Shown here piece by piece: positions 1-9,543 of a DNA stretch of 64,000 nucleotides. Source of the DNA: Sphingorhabdus sp. EL138 (lineage in GTDB: Bacteria > Pseudomonadota > Alphaproteobacteria > Sphingomonadales > Sphingomonadaceae). The notes under the pieces are model-generated. The model saw only the letters and a program-made list of their open reading frames with translations, had not been told where the DNA came from and did not search any database. The DNA lies in contig NZ_OGVD01000004.1 in assembly GCF_900258045.1 (NCBI RefSeq), positions 248,001 through 312,000 of the forward strand, read 5' to 3'. Each line of letters begins with the position of its first letter. The stretch's first letter is position 1. Both the position numbers and the translations under genes were made by a program.

Positions 1-623
1 CGATCCGAAAGATTCAAGCGCACGAACCGGATATGCTGGCCAGCTTGGATTGGAACGAAGCGATGGAACAGGCAGAAACCGGCCGCATAGATTTTGACGG
101 CGGCAGTCTGCTGATCTCCTTAACACCAGCGCTGACGGTCATTGACGTAGACGGTCCGCTCGTACCGCTTGAGTTAGCAAAACGCGCGGCCAAGCAGGTT
201 GCGCTAGCGCTTACGCGGTTTGATATTGGTGGTTCAACCGGCGTCGATTTTCCGACCTTGCAAGCAAAAGCAGAGCGAACAGAAGTCTGCGCTATATTCG
301 ATCAGCATATGACGGGCAATTGCGAACGGACGGCGATTAACGGTTTTGGCTTCATGCAAGTGGTCAGCCGCAAGACGGGCCCTTCGGTGCTGGAAATAGT
401 GCAGGCGGATAAGGTGCTGAGTGCGACCCTCTCGCTATTGCGCCATGCGGAACGGACTCCGGGAACCGGTGCCATGCGGCTTGACGTACATCCGGCGGTC
501 GCGGCGAAGCTCAAGCACAGGCAGGCGTGGCTGGATATGCTGTCACAACGCACCGGTCGTGGCGTTTCAATTGCGACAAAAGGCGATATCACCATAGCGG
601 GCGGGCAAATCGCATCGGTTTAG
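1..623 (+). CDS. Ribonuclease E/G family protein, 5' end cut by window
   Basis: The reading frame is open from the first bases of the window (codons in phase with base 3) to the stop at 621-623, so the start lies upstream. The visible ~206 residues resemble the catalytic-domain end of the short RNase E/G proteins of alphaproteobacteria: a strand-like LTVIDVDG segment, a helix rich in KRAAKQVALAL, the IGG and VDFPTL segments, and a late GFGFMQVVSRK segment. Such enzymes cut single-stranded RNA during rRNA and mRNA processing. It ends 46 bases before maiA on the same strand and may be cotranscribed with it. The S1 domain expected near the N-terminus is outside the window. Confidence 0.7.
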   Translation, partial: IRKIQAHEPDMLASLDWNEAMEQAETGRIDFDGGSLLISLTPALTVIDVDGPLVPLELAKRAAKQVALALTRFDIGGSTGVDFPTLQAKAERTEVCAIFDQHMTGNCERTAINGFGFMQVVSRKTGPSVLEIVQADKVLSATLSLLRHAERTPGTGAMRLDVHPAVAAKLKHRQAWLDMLSQRTGRGVSIATKGDITIAGGQIASV

Positions 624-669
624 TCCGCTGCACTTGCATTTTCATGGCTCGCTCTGCACAAGCCGTTCC

Positions 670-1302
670 ATGACAGATATCATTCTCTATGACTATTGGC
701 GCAGCTCCGCCAGCTACCGCGTGCGTATCGCGCTCAACCTAAAGGGCATTGCCTATAAATCGGTCACAAAAAATCTGCTCGACGACAGCACCAAACAGGC
801 GGATTATATTGCGCGCAATCCGCAGGGTTTCATTCCGATGCTGCATATTGACGGCCACGATCTGACCCAGTCGCTGGCGATTATCGATTATCTTGATGCG
901 ACAGTTCCGGAACCACCCATGGTATCGAGCGACCCGCTGGAACGCAGCCGGACGCTGGCGCAAGCGCTGGTAGTCGCGGCGGATATTCATCCGGTGAACA
1001 ATCTTCGGATCATGAAATATCTAAAAAACGAAATGGGTCAGGATAAGGAAGCGATCAACATCTGGTATCGCAATTGGGTGAGTGAGGGCTTTAAGGCGCT
1101 GGAAGTCATGGCACCGGAAAGCGGGTTTTTTGGCGGCGATGCACCCAATCTTGCCGATGTCTGTCTGGTCCCGCAAATGTATAATGGCCGCCGGTTTGAA
1201 ACCGATATGACGGCCTTTCCAAAACTCGTGCGGATTGATGCTGCATGCAATGAGCTGGCGGCGTTTCATAACGCAGCGCCCGAACAGGTGAAAACAGTCT
1301 AA
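670..1302 (+). CDS. maiA: Maleylacetoacetate isomerase (zeta-class GST)
   Basis: A 210-residue protein that begins with a thioredoxin-like GST fold. SSASYRVRIALNLKG near residues 10-25 matches the zeta-class SSCSxRVRIAL glutathione-site motif, followed by NPQGFIPML and the QSLAIIDYLD motif. The family uses glutathione to isomerise maleylacetoacetate to fumarylacetoacetate in tyrosine/homogentisate breakdown. I chose ATG 670 because it places the GST fold at the N-terminus; an in-frame ATG at 634 would add 12 unrelated residues. Its stop codon overlaps the start of the next gene by one base, so the two are probably translationally coupled. No other tyrosine-degradation gene is visible here. 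Confidence 0.85.
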   Translation: MTDIILYDYWRSSASYRVRIALNLKGIAYKSVTKNLLDDSTKQADYIARNPQGFIPMLHIDGHDLTQSLAIIDYLDATVPEPPMVSSDPLERSRTLAQALVVAADIHPVNNLRIMKYLKNEMGQDKEAINIWYRNWVSEGFKALEVMAPESGFFGGDAPNLADVCLVPQMYNGRRFETDMTAFPKLVRIDAACNELAAFHNAAPEQVKTV

Positions 1303-3431
1303 TGAAAAAAACTATTTTGGCGTTGCCGCTTCTGGCGACAATGGCGTTCGTGAGCTTTCCTGCTTGGGGGCAAGAGGCTGCAGATTCGACTGGAGCAGAC
1401 GATCCTCTTTGTTGTGTGATCTTTGGAGCGGATGCCTTTGTAATTACAGTTGATGGGTTAGCAGAACCTCAAGGAAACAATGTCTATTCAACGGTAACCG
1501 TCAAAGCTGCTGATCGATCCAGCATCGAGAACACACTGCGCACGGTTCCCGGTTTGCAGCAATTCCGCCGGTCCGATGCGCGCTCTGCCAATCCGACCAG
1601 CCAGGGGATTACGATACGTGGGTTGGGCGGTAACGCCTCGTCGCGCGCTGTCCTGTTGCTTGACGGTGTCCCGCAAGCCGATCCCTTTGGCGGTTGGGTA
1701 GCTTGGCCAGGCTATGACGCGCTCGCACTTGGTTCAGCCCGAATAACACGCGGTGGTGGCAGCGGCAGCGAGGGATCAGGTGCCATTGCAGGAACCGTTG
1801 AATTGTTTAGCCAGGATGTCGGCAATCTGATCGAATTGGGTGCAGCTTATGGCAGCCGTAATAGCGTTGATGCGGACCTGCTCTTTGGCCGTGAACTGGG
1901 GCAGGGACAGCTCACTATCTCGGCCAACTACGCACGTGGTGACGGCTTTACGCCGATTATTGAAAGCCAGCGCGGCGATGTTGACCGTCAGGCGGAATAT
2001 GAGCAGGCCGGTATTGCAGTACGCTATGTCGCGCCGCTGACCGACAATACCGAACTGCAGGCCAACGTTCGCGCGTTCACCGATGATCGCGAACGCGGCT
2101 TTGCGTTTAGCGAAAATCACAATGACGGCGCTGATGCCAGCATCCGGCTGGTCAACCGGTCCGATACCGGTTGGCAATGGTCGGCCTTGGGGTATGTTCA
2201 GATCCGCAATTTTGACGTGAGCTTTGGCGGTGTCGCGGCGGATCGCAACAGTGTCCGGCGAGTGTTTGAACAGTTTAATGTGCCGTCAACCGGGCTTGGT
2301 GCAAGGTTTGAAGTGCGGCCACCGGTTGGCGACAATGTCGAACTGCGCGTTGGCGGAGACTGGCGGCGGACGGAAGGCGAGACAAACGAGAATTTCTTCT
2401 TCCTCGACGATGACACCCCGCGCCGCAGCCGCAACGCGGGCGGCTCGACCGCCACTTATGGCGCCTTTGTCGAGGCCAGCGTGCAGGCCACGGAGGCACT
2501 AACCCTGACAGGCGGTGGCCGCATTGATTTTTGGACCATCGATGATGGCTTCCGCAGAGAGATTGAATTGATCAACCCATTCCCGGGTTCCGTGCGCACG
2601 GACGCTCAATTTGATAATCGCGACGGAACCGAGTTCACGGCACGCGGCGGCTTTGCATATGATGCGACCGATCAATTGGCGTTGCGCGGTGCAGCCTATC
2701 TGGGCTGGCGTTTGCCGACGTTGAACGAACTGTTCCGGCCCTTCCGCGTTGGTCCAGATGCCACTGCGGCGAATGAACTGCTCGAGCCAGAGCGAGTGAA
2801 AGGCGCGGAACTGGGGCTGGACTGGGATAGCGAATCTGTCTCTATCGGGATCACGGCTTTCTACAACGAACTGGATGATGCGGTTGCCAATGTAACACTG
2901 GACACGGGGCCAGGACTATTCCCAGGTGTCGGCTTCGTCTCAGGGGCAGGCGTCTTCCGTCAGCGCCAAAATCTGGATTCCATTGAATCCAAAGGCATTG
3001 AAATCGACACCGAATTTGATCTTGGCAGCCTGGTGAATAATTTATCCGCTCGTGCCGCCTATTCCTATGTTGATGCGGAAGTAAACGCCTCTGGAGATGC
3101 TGCTGCGGTTGATGGATTACGTCCGGCACAGATTCCTGAGCATAATGCTTCTGCCAGCCTGCTTTGGGAGCAGGAAAATGGCACCGGTGCGTCTGTGTCA
3201 CTACGATATATTGGCAATCAGTTCGAAGATGATCAGAATAGCCGCCGACTGGATGATGCATTCACCATTGATGGCCGTCTCGCTTTTGCAGTGAATGATC
3301 GTTTGTTGGTCGAAGGGCGGGTTGAAAATCTGTTTGATGCGCGGGTAGAGACGGCCGTTAGTAGTAGCAATATTATCGAACGTGCTTTTCCGAGGACATT
3401 TTGGATTGGACTTCGAACCAAAATTGAATAA
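1302..3431 (+). CDS. TonB-dependent outer membrane receptor
   Basis: A 709-residue protein with a signal peptide (residues 1-23, cleaved after FPAWG-Q), a possible TonB box around FVITVDG (residues 46-52), a plug domain (IENTLRTVPGLQQFRR, GITIRGLGG, LLLDGVPQADPFGG) and a long beta-barrel. The plug resembles BtuB/FecA-like receptors, but the substrate cannot be read from the sequence. Two adjacent cysteines (DDPLCCVIFG) lie between signal peptide and plug, which is uncommon. The C-terminus ends GLRTKIE, without the terminal aromatic residue that usually signals BAM assembly. It overlaps maiA by one base and is followed 9 bases later by a MarR regulator, so the three genes may be one transcript. 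Confidence 0.85.
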   Translation: MKKTILALPLLATMAFVSFPAWGQEAADSTGADDPLCCVIFGADAFVITVDGLAEPQGNNVYSTVTVKAADRSSIENTLRTVPGLQQFRRSDARSANPTSQGITIRGLGGNASSRAVLLLDGVPQADPFGGWVAWPGYDALALGSARITRGGGSGSEGSGAIAGTVELFSQDVGNLIELGAAYGSRNSVDADLLFGRELGQGQLTISANYARGDGFTPIIESQRGDVDRQAEYEQAGIAVRYVAPLTDNTELQANVRAFTDDRERGFAFSENHNDGADASIRLVNRSDTGWQWSALGYVQIRNFDVSFGGVAADRNSVRRVFEQFNVPSTGLGARFEVRPPVGDNVELRVGGDWRRTEGETNENFFFLDDDTPRRSRNAGGSTATYGAFVEASVQATEALTLTGGGRIDFWTIDDGFRREIELINPFPGSVRTDAQFDNRDGTEFTARGGFAYDATDQLALRGAAYLGWRLPTLNELFRPFRVGPDATAANELLEPERVKGAELGLDWDSESVSIGITAFYNELDDAVANVTLDTGPGLFPGVGFVSGAGVFRQRQNLDSIESKGIEIDTEFDLGSLVNNLSARAAYSYVDAEVNASGDAAAVDGLRPAQIPEHNASASLLWEQENGTGASVSLRYIGNQFEDDQNSRRLDDAFTIDGRLAFAVNDRLLVEGRVENLFDARVETAVSSSNIIERAFPRTFWIGLRTKIE

Positions 3432-3440
3432 ATATTACTT

Positions 3441-3884
3441 ATGACCGCTAACCTTGACGATTTTATCCCGTACCAACTGTCCACCGCATCCAATGCGGTG
3501 AGCGATCTGATTTCAAGCGAGTACAAGAGCCGCTTCGGGCTGAAAATCCCGGAATGGCGGGTTATGGCTGTTCTCGGCAATCGCGGTGCATCGACGCAGC
3601 GGCAGCTTGTCGAAGCGACCCTGATGGACAAAGTGACAGTAAACCGGGCTGTTAAAACTCTGGTGGATCGCCAGTTGTTGGGCCGCAGTCCAAATAATGC
3701 CGACGGTCGTTCTCATCATTTGATGCTCAGCCAGAATGGCCGCGACCTTTATGACCAGATCATGCCCGCAGCAGAAGCAATGGAAAAGAAGGTGATGACT
3801 GTCCTGACAGACGATGATCAGCGGCATCTGTCGGAAATGCTGGCTAAGATAAAACAGTCTGCTGATGATATCGCGGCCGGTTGA
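3441..3884 (+). CDS. MarR family transcriptional regulator
   Basis: A 147-residue protein with the MarR winged helix-turn-helix: PEWRVMAVLGNRGASTQRQLVEATLMDKVTVNRAVKTLVDRQLL forms the HTH and recognition helix, and RSPNNADGRSHHLMLSQNGRDLY is the wing with its conserved D-x-R. Family members bind palindromic sites as dimers and usually lose DNA affinity on binding a small ligand. It begins 9 bases after the TonB receptor stop, so the receptor or maiA is the obvious candidate target. A strong hairpin terminator follows it. Confidence 0.88.
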   Translation: MTANLDDFIPYQLSTASNAVSDLISSEYKSRFGLKIPEWRVMAVLGNRGASTQRQLVEATLMDKVTVNRAVKTLVDRQLLGRSPNNADGRSHHLMLSQNGRDLYDQIMPAAEAMEKKVMTVLTDDDQRHLSEMLAKIKQSADDIAAG

Positions 3885-3912
3885 ACAGCCGGTTTGACAG
3901 TATCCCGAACAA

Positions 3913-3948
3913 AAAAAGAGCGGTTTTGAAGACCGCTCTTTTTCATTT
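3913..3948. terminator. Bidirectional intrinsic terminator
   Basis: A 12-bp perfect stem (AAAAAGAGCGGT / ACCGCTCTTTTT) with a 7-base loop, flanked by A-run and T-run. It lies between convergent marR and tadC and can end transcripts from both sides. Confidence 0.9.
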
Positions 3949-3967
3949 TTTGTTTTGATGCCTTTAG

Positions 3968-4954
3968 CTACATCATCGTATCGGAGATCGAACAGGCTGC
4001 CGGCCCAAGGATCACGATAAATAGCGTCGGCAGAATGAACAGGATCAGCGGAATTGTCATAATCGCTGGCAGACGCGCGGCTTTTTCTTCAGCCCGCATC
4101 ATCCGATCATTCCGGAACTCTGCTGAGAGAACGCGCAAGGCTGATGCTAGCGGCGTACCATATTTCTCGGTCTGGATCATCGTTGTGACCATGCCTTTGA
4201 CATGCTCCAACGCCACACGATAGGCGAGATTCTCAAAAGCCTGACGGCGTTCTGTGAGGAAGCCCAACTCAATGGATGTCAGTGAAAACTCATCCGCCAG
4301 TTCGGGATAGGCATCGCCCAGTTCCTTTGCCACACGGGCAAAAGCGGCGTCGACGGTCAGTCCAGCCTCGGCACAGATGACCAAAAGGTCAATCGCGTCT
4401 GGCAGGCCTTTGCGGACCAGATCGGTTCGCTTGGCAATCAGGTTGTTCAGATAAACATCAGCGCCCTTATAACCCGCGATGCAGGCACCGGCGAAAGCAC
4501 CGAACTTCTTGATCGGTGTCCAGTCGGGCATGTAATCAAAGCCATAAAGGGCGAGGGCAGCAGCGCCGCCGAGAACAATCGGCAAGACCAGACGGCTGAA
4601 GATAACCGCGTAAGCGAGGTCTTTCGAGCGGATACCGGCCTGGGCCAGTTTCTGCTGCGATTCTTTTAGCTGATCGTCCTGCAAAACTTTGAGAGACGAC
4701 AGCATGCCGCGCATACGATCAGTTGTATCGTTCTGCTGGATCAGCTTAGCGCGCTTCTTGGTTGTTGAGGCGGTGATACCGGCCTTTAACTGTTCACGCC
4801 GTTCGTTCAGCGATTTGACACGCTTCGCCATGGGATCTCGGACGGTTACGGCCGTATAGATTGCAAACACAACAGCGAGCGTTGCTACGGCAGCCAATAT
4901 GGTTGCCACCCAGAGGACGTCTATTCCCAGTAAAGTTGGACCACTATCGGGCAT
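3968..4954 (-). CDS. tadC: Tad pilus inner-membrane platform protein TadC
   Basis: A 328-residue type II secretion F-domain protein. A membrane segment near residues 12-32 is followed by a cytoplasmic stretch, then more membrane segments, including a C-terminal hydrophobic hairpin (IMTIPLILFILPTLFIVILGP). The central GLPDAIDLLVICAEAGLTVDAAFARVAKELG is the T2SSF domain signature. TadC pairs with TadB to form the platform on which the Tad ATPase assembles Flp pilin. It is the last gene of the minus-strand Tad locus, 17 bases after tadB. Confidence 0.9.
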   Translation of the reverse strand: MPDSGPTLLGIDVLWVATILAAVATLAVVFAIYTAVTVRDPMAKRVKSLNERREQLKAGITASTTKKRAKLIQQNDTTDRMRGMLSSLKVLQDDQLKESQQKLAQAGIRSKDLAYAVIFSRLVLPIVLGGAAALALYGFDYMPDWTPIKKFGAFAGACIAGYKGADVYLNNLIAKRTDLVRKGLPDAIDLLVICAEAGLTVDAAFARVAKELGDAYPELADEFSLTSIELGFLTERRQAFENLAYRVALEHVKGMVTTMIQTEKYGTPLASALRVLSAEFRNDRMMRAEEKAARLPAIMTIPLILFILPTLFIVILGPAACSISDTMM

Positions 4955-4971
4955 TGCCTTACACCTTCCTC

Positions 4972-5952
4972 TTAGATTTCAAAGTTAACCATTTTGGCCA
5001 TGATGAACACACCGATGCTCATCCAGGTCAGCCCGCCGAGGCCAGCGATGATCAAGCGTTCTTCGTAAAAGAATCCAGCGAGATAAGTCGGGTTAACCGA
5101 CCATACCAAGGCGAAAACGATGAATGGCAATGAACCAACAATGTAGGCGGATGCCTTTGATTCCGACGACATGGCTTTGATTTTCAGTTTCATCTGGCCA
5201 CGTTTACGCAGCACATCTGCCAGGTTGGCCAGCGTTTCGGCCAGGTTACCACCTGTCTCACGTTGAATGGCGAGCGTGATGCAGAAAAATTTGAATTCTG
5301 GTGTATCGAGCCGTTTGGCGCTTTCCTGCAAAGCATCTTCCATTGTCCGGCCAATTTTGATCCGGTCAACAACCTTGGCAAATTCTTCGCCTACAGGTCC
5401 GTCAATTTCCTTTGCAACCACACCGATGGTTTCCGTTACCGGTAGACCCGAACGCAGACCACGAACCAAAAGTTCGATCGCATCAGGGAATGAAGCGGTA
5501 AACTTGCTGACTCTCATGCTGATCAGGATGCCGACAATCATATGCGGTAGGCCAAATCCAACCGCCAGTCCCCCAAATATGCAAAGGAGCAAGGGCGCTC
5601 CCTGAAAGATCAGGCCGGCACAGACGAGAACAGCGATTCCGAGGCAAACCGAAAAAAACTGCTTGATGGTCCATTCGCGCCCGGTTCGGTCGAGCCGGAT
5701 GGCGAGCATATCCATTCTCGACAGCGTTTCGCCAGTGGGCCGATGGTTTTTCCGGCGGGCACTGACCGCCTTTTTCATCTGTTCTTCCATTTTGGCATTG
5801 GTGCTTTCCGAATGACGGAAGCGCACTTTGTCCAGACGCTTTGCCTTTGCCGTAGCCTCTGAAGGGCCGGCAAAAGCAAACACGATGAGCATAAGGACTA
5901 GCAATATTCCTCCACCCAGAATGGCTGTCTGCATCATATCCATTACGTGCAT
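4972..5952 (-). CDS. tadB: Tad pilus inner-membrane platform protein TadB
   Basis: A 326-residue T2SSF-domain protein with an N-terminal membrane segment (residues 10-30), a paired segment near 100-140 and a C-terminal pair. FPDAIELLVRGLRSGLPVTETIGVVAKE and the later IQRETGGNLAETLANLADVLR are typical of TadB. An ATG three codons in (5943) is an alternative start. In most Tad loci the ATPase gene cpaF/tadA sits between cpaE and tadB. Here only 31 bases separate tadB from cpaE, so cpaF is absent from its usual place. Confidence 0.9.
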   Translation of the reverse strand: MHVMDMMQTAILGGGILLVLMLIVFAFAGPSEATAKAKRLDKVRFRHSESTNAKMEEQMKKAVSARRKNHRPTGETLSRMDMLAIRLDRTGREWTIKQFFSVCLGIAVLVCAGLIFQGAPLLLCIFGGLAVGFGLPHMIVGILISMRVSKFTASFPDAIELLVRGLRSGLPVTETIGVVAKEIDGPVGEEFAKVVDRIKIGRTMEDALQESAKRLDTPEFKFFCITLAIQRETGGNLAETLANLADVLRKRGQMKLKIKAMSSESKASAYIVGSLPFIVFALVWSVNPTYLAGFFYEERLIIAGLGGLTWMSIGVFIMAKMVNFEI

Positions 5953-5983
5953 CCTTGCATGTTAGAAAGAAACGGGTTGGGCA

Positions 5984-7273
5984 TCACGATTCGGATGTCT
6001 CGCCTTCTTTCTTCTTCTTTGATGGCAGGAGTGATTTCATCCCTCCAAATTTGTCCATCAGCGATGTTTTTGCTTTGCCTTCGCCTTCTTCACCTTCGTC
6101 TTCGACGGTGCCAAGAATATGTTCGGACAGCGCAATAATCTTGCCGGTCGCCTTGCTTGATTTACCAGCTTCTACAAAGGCTTGCCCCAATTTCGCTGCA
6201 TGCGCGGCTGCTTTGGGGTCGGCCGGGATCATGATATCGATTTTGCGTTCGATCGAATTCTCAAAATCCTGTCTGGAGATTTCCAGACCACCGGATTGCA
6301 CTTTGTTGGCAACAACAATCACTTTGCTCTGCGCTGCATGCGATTTCAGCCATGACAGCAATCGAATAGCATCGCGGGCAGAAGCCAATGTCAGTTCCGT
6401 GACAATGACGGTCGCGTTCACATCGCCCAGGAGATGCGGATAGTTGATCAGCATGTCGCGTGGCAGGTCGATAACCGTGCATTCGAAGGCGGCACGAAAT
6501 TCTTCCTGCAATTGGAAAAAGGCTGTTCCGTCTGTCATCATCGGCGAGTTGATCGGTGCCTCAGCCGACAGCAGAGACAGCTTCTCGTTCGCCTTGATCA
6601 TCGCCCGTTCAATGAACAGACCGTCGATCCGGCTGGGATTATCGATGGCATCGGTAAGTCCGCGGCCTGGCTCAAGGTCCAACGCCAGAGCGCCAGTACC
6701 GAAATGAACATCAAGATCGAGAAGCGCGGTCAAACGCTCTTTCTCGTTGCTGAGTAACCATGCAAGCGATGTTGCAATCGTCGATGCGCCGACGCCTCCA
6801 CGGGTCCCGATGACTGCCGTGGAAACATGTGGCTTCTCACTAGCTTGTTCATCGGTTTTCGGTGCGTTGAGCACGGCTTGTGCCTGACTCAGTACATCGC
6901 GCAATTGTTCGGGGCTGAACGGTTTCAGGAGATAGTCCTGCAGACCGCTAACGATCAGGTCGCGGTAAAGACGGACGTCGTTTACCTGACCCATGGCAAT
7001 AACCACAGTTCCAGGTTCGCAGACTTCAGCCAAAGAATTGATGTCGGCCAATGGATCGCCAGATTCGGACAGATCAACCATCAGAATATTTGGGCTCGCC
7101 GCAACAGAAAGCGACTGCACCGCGTTGCGAAGTCCACCTTTGTGGCACTTGTCTACCGGCCAGCCCATCTCTTCTACGACAGGACGCAGCAGGTCCAGCG
7201 TATCTTCATCACATACGAAAGCGGAGAACGGATCACGTCCGTTTACGGCACCGGGTTTCCAGGGAGCGTTCAT
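5984..7273 (-). CDS. cpaE: Tad pilus localisation ATPase-like protein CpaE/TadZ
   Basis: A 429-residue protein with an N-terminal atypical receiver-like domain (residues ~18-130) and a MinD/ParA-like domain starting at VIGTRGGVGASTIATSLAW. CpaE/TadZ proteins mark the polar site of Tad pilus assembly. The deviant Walker A loop has Arg and Ala where MinD-type ATPases carry Lys residues (TRGGVGAST), so ATP turnover may be weak. The C-terminus is highly charged and Glu/Lys-rich. Its start codon overlaps the cpaD stop region by one base, so the genes are coupled. Confidence 0.88.
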   Translation of the reverse strand: MNAPWKPGAVNGRDPFSAFVCDEDTLDLLRPVVEEMGWPVDKCHKGGLRNAVQSLSVAASPNILMVDLSESGDPLADINSLAEVCEPGTVVIAMGQVNDVRLYRDLIVSGLQDYLLKPFSPEQLRDVLSQAQAVLNAPKTDEQASEKPHVSTAVIGTRGGVGASTIATSLAWLLSNEKERLTALLDLDVHFGTGALALDLEPGRGLTDAIDNPSRIDGLFIERAMIKANEKLSLLSAEAPINSPMMTDGTAFFQLQEEFRAAFECTVIDLPRDMLINYPHLLGDVNATVIVTELTLASARDAIRLLSWLKSHAAQSKVIVVANKVQSGGLEISRQDFENSIERKIDIMIPADPKAAAHAAKLGQAFVEAGKSSKATGKIIALSEHILGTVEDEGEEGEGKAKTSLMDKFGGMKSLLPSKKKKEGETSES

Positions 7274-7881
7274 TATAGGCCTCCAGCTTGTTTGGCTTTG
7301 TCACGATAGGCACGAATGGCTTTTGATGCTTCCGACTGATCTTCGCCATCGCGGGCCTGGCCGCGCACGAGATCTTCAGGATCGGCAATCATTGCCGCCA
7401 TTGTGCTGTTAACTCCGCATCCATAATTTTCGCTCGTACGAGCCTGAAAATCGGTATGGCTGCGGTTGCTCCAATCCGGGCAACCAGGAACGGTTGCGGT
7501 TGAGCGTGAAACAACAACGCGCATTGCGCCGCTTGGAACATTGCCTTCGGTTACCGGGGCAATGTCGCTGATCAATAATCCTTTTTGAGCGGCCAGGGCT
7601 TCAACTGCACCGCGAGCCGAGGCTCCGGCGTTGTAACCCGGGTCGTCAATGGCAACGCGATCTCCATATCCCAGATCCAAGGCATCAAACCAGCCCGCAA
7701 GGCGGCGAAACTCGGCATCGGGGAGTGATCCCGATCCTGCCGTGTTGACGTCCAGCACGAAGTGGGACCGGGTAACAACCGGTTGCCGTTCGCTGTACAC
7801 GGTACGGTTGGCTGTCGTGCTACCGCATGCTGCGACAGATAGTCCGAGAGCGGTTACAAGTGCTATAGAAACAAAACGCAT
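7273..7881 (-). CDS. cpaD: Tad pilus lipoprotein CpaD
   Basis: A 202-residue lipoprotein with signal peptide and lipobox (SVAAC, Cys19), followed by the CpaD domain. The late segment VPGCPDWSNRSHTDFQARTSENYGCGVNSTMAAMIADPEDLVRGQ is the diagnostic family signature with its cysteine pair. CpaD proteins are outer-membrane partners of the Tad secretin. It sits between cpaC and cpaE in canonical order. Confidence 0.9.
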   Translation of the reverse strand: MRFVSIALVTALGLSVAACGSTTANRTVYSERQPVVTRSHFVLDVNTAGSGSLPDAEFRRLAGWFDALDLGYGDRVAIDDPGYNAGASARGAVEALAAQKGLLISDIAPVTEGNVPSGAMRVVVSRSTATVPGCPDWSNRSHTDFQARTSENYGCGVNSTMAAMIADPEDLVRGQARDGEDQSEASKAIRAYRDKAKQAGGL

Positions 7882-7902
7882 GATGTCTTCTCCTGAAACG
7901 GA

Positions 7903-9543
7903 CTATTTATCGAAGCTGAAACCGGGGGCAGCGCCACCAGATTTCTTCGGCTTTTTGGCGGTTTTACTGCTGCCTGGTGCGGACATGCTGCTGAGTGCAG
8001 GGCCCGATGCGACCGGTGGAGCAACCTTTGGTTTTGGGCGATCACCGGTACCGGTTGAACTGTGCCGGTTCATAATCAGCCGTTCAAAATCATTGGCTTG
8101 CTTGAAGCCATCGGTGGGCAGGACGATATCGCTGTCGCTGACCGGTTTGACGAGATATGGTGTCACAACGATCATCAACTCGGTTTCGTTCTTTCGATAT
8201 CCGTCCGATTTGAAGAGGTTACCAAGCACTGGTATATCGGCCAATCCCGGTGTTTTATCAATGGATGAGCTGTAGCTATTCTGCATCAACCCAGCAATCA
8301 TGAAGCTTTCGCCGGAACCCAGTTCAATTGTGGTTTCCGCCTCTCTTGTAGAGATAGCCGGAATCTCAAATCCGTTGAGACGAACGGCCCCTTGTGAGGA
8401 TATTTCCGATACGCTTGGTTTTACGCGAATCGAGATACGCCCGTTTGAAAGAACGGTCGGTGTGTAAGAAAGGCTAACACCAAAATTCTGGTAGGTAACA
8501 CTAACTTCACCAAAGCCCGAGGATTGCGGTATCGGGAATCGGCCACCCGCGAGGAAGGTTGCGGTTTCACCTGAAATGGTGGTTAAATTGGGCGATGCCA
8601 ATGTTGTCGATAGACCAATCCGTTCAGATACATCGAGAGCCGTCGCAATATCCAATCCAAACAGACGCCCTGCCGCAGTGACGGCATCCAATCCACTTGC
8701 TTGATTGAAGTTAAATGCCGTACCGCCTTGCGTAACAAATTGACCGGTGGCCGTGTTAAATGGCAGGGAAATTGATCCTGCCGGTAATCCGAACAAGCTG
8801 GAAGCATCCAGCGTGGGGAATCCACTTGTATCGAAATCAGTAATCGCCCCGAAGTTACGACCCCTGTTAACTCCAAATTGAAAACCATTGGTAGTATCGC
8901 GTGTCGTCACGTTGCCATTGATATTCTTGGCAAGCGAGCGAGCTACTTCTGCAAAACGGACCCGTAAATTGACCTGCAAAGGGGTCGCTGTTTTTAGTCT
9001 GCTAACAACACGCGTGTCATCGCCAACATAGGCCTGAACCAGATTTTCTGCTTCTTCAGCATCATCCGGATTAGCGATTGTTCCTGTTAAAAGCACAAAG
9101 TTGTTTGTTGTGCTCACCGAAATTTTTGCGTCTGGCATGGCTAAGCCCAGCATCTGGTCAATCGATGAAATCTCAGCACCAACAGAAACTTCCGCAGAAT
9201 ATACGACCTTGCCTGAACGGCTAGTTGCATAGAAGCTGGTTTGTCCGCCTGACTTCCCAAAGATGTATAGCTGGCGTTGGGAGCGAACCTGCACGTCGGC
9301 AATATCATCTTCAGCAATGAAAACGTCTTGGATCGGCGCCGGCAGTGTAATCAGCTTGCCACGACCAACAGCAACCGAAACACGGGATTGTGGTGCGGTA
9401 ATCTTGACCGATTGAGCGTTAAGTGGTGTCGCGCTGTTGACGGACACGGTTAGAGCCAGGACGGAAGTAACAGCCGCGCCCATCACCTTTTTTGCTGATA
9501 TTTTGTTTGTTTGGCGGTTATGCTTTGCATATTGAATGGCCAT
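7903..9543 (-). CDS. cpaC: Tad pilus outer-membrane secretin CpaC/RcpA
   Basis: A 546-residue secretin. It has an N-terminal signal-like hydrophobic segment (~20-43), a pilus-assembly N-domain (VGRGKLITLPAPIQDVFIA), a BON-like domain with NFVLLTGTIANPDDAEEAE, and the C-terminal secretin domain with the ETATFLAGGRFPIP and ELGSGESFMIAGL segments. It forms the outer-membrane pore for the Flp pilus. The tail after residue ~490 is basic and Pro/Ser-rich (PKPKVAPPVASGP), perhaps a periplasmic extension. It directly abuts cpaB. Confidence 0.92.
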   Translation of the reverse strand: MAIQYAKHNRQTNKISAKKVMGAAVTSVLALTVSVNSATPLNAQSVKITAPQSRVSVAVGRGKLITLPAPIQDVFIAEDDIADVQVRSQRQLYIFGKSGGQTSFYATSRSGKVVYSAEVSVGAEISSIDQMLGLAMPDAKISVSTTNNFVLLTGTIANPDDAEEAENLVQAYVGDDTRVVSRLKTATPLQVNLRVRFAEVARSLAKNINGNVTTRDTTNGFQFGVNRGRNFGAITDFDTSGFPTLDASSLFGLPAGSISLPFNTATGQFVTQGGTAFNFNQASGLDAVTAAGRLFGLDIATALDVSERIGLSTTLASPNLTTISGETATFLAGGRFPIPQSSGFGEVSVTYQNFGVSLSYTPTVLSNGRISIRVKPSVSEISSQGAVRLNGFEIPAISTREAETTIELGSGESFMIAGLMQNSYSSSIDKTPGLADIPVLGNLFKSDGYRKNETELMIVVTPYLVKPVSDSDIVLPTDGFKQANDFERLIMNRHSSTGTGDRPKPKVAPPVASGPALSSMSAPGSSKTAKKPKKSGGAAPGFSFDK

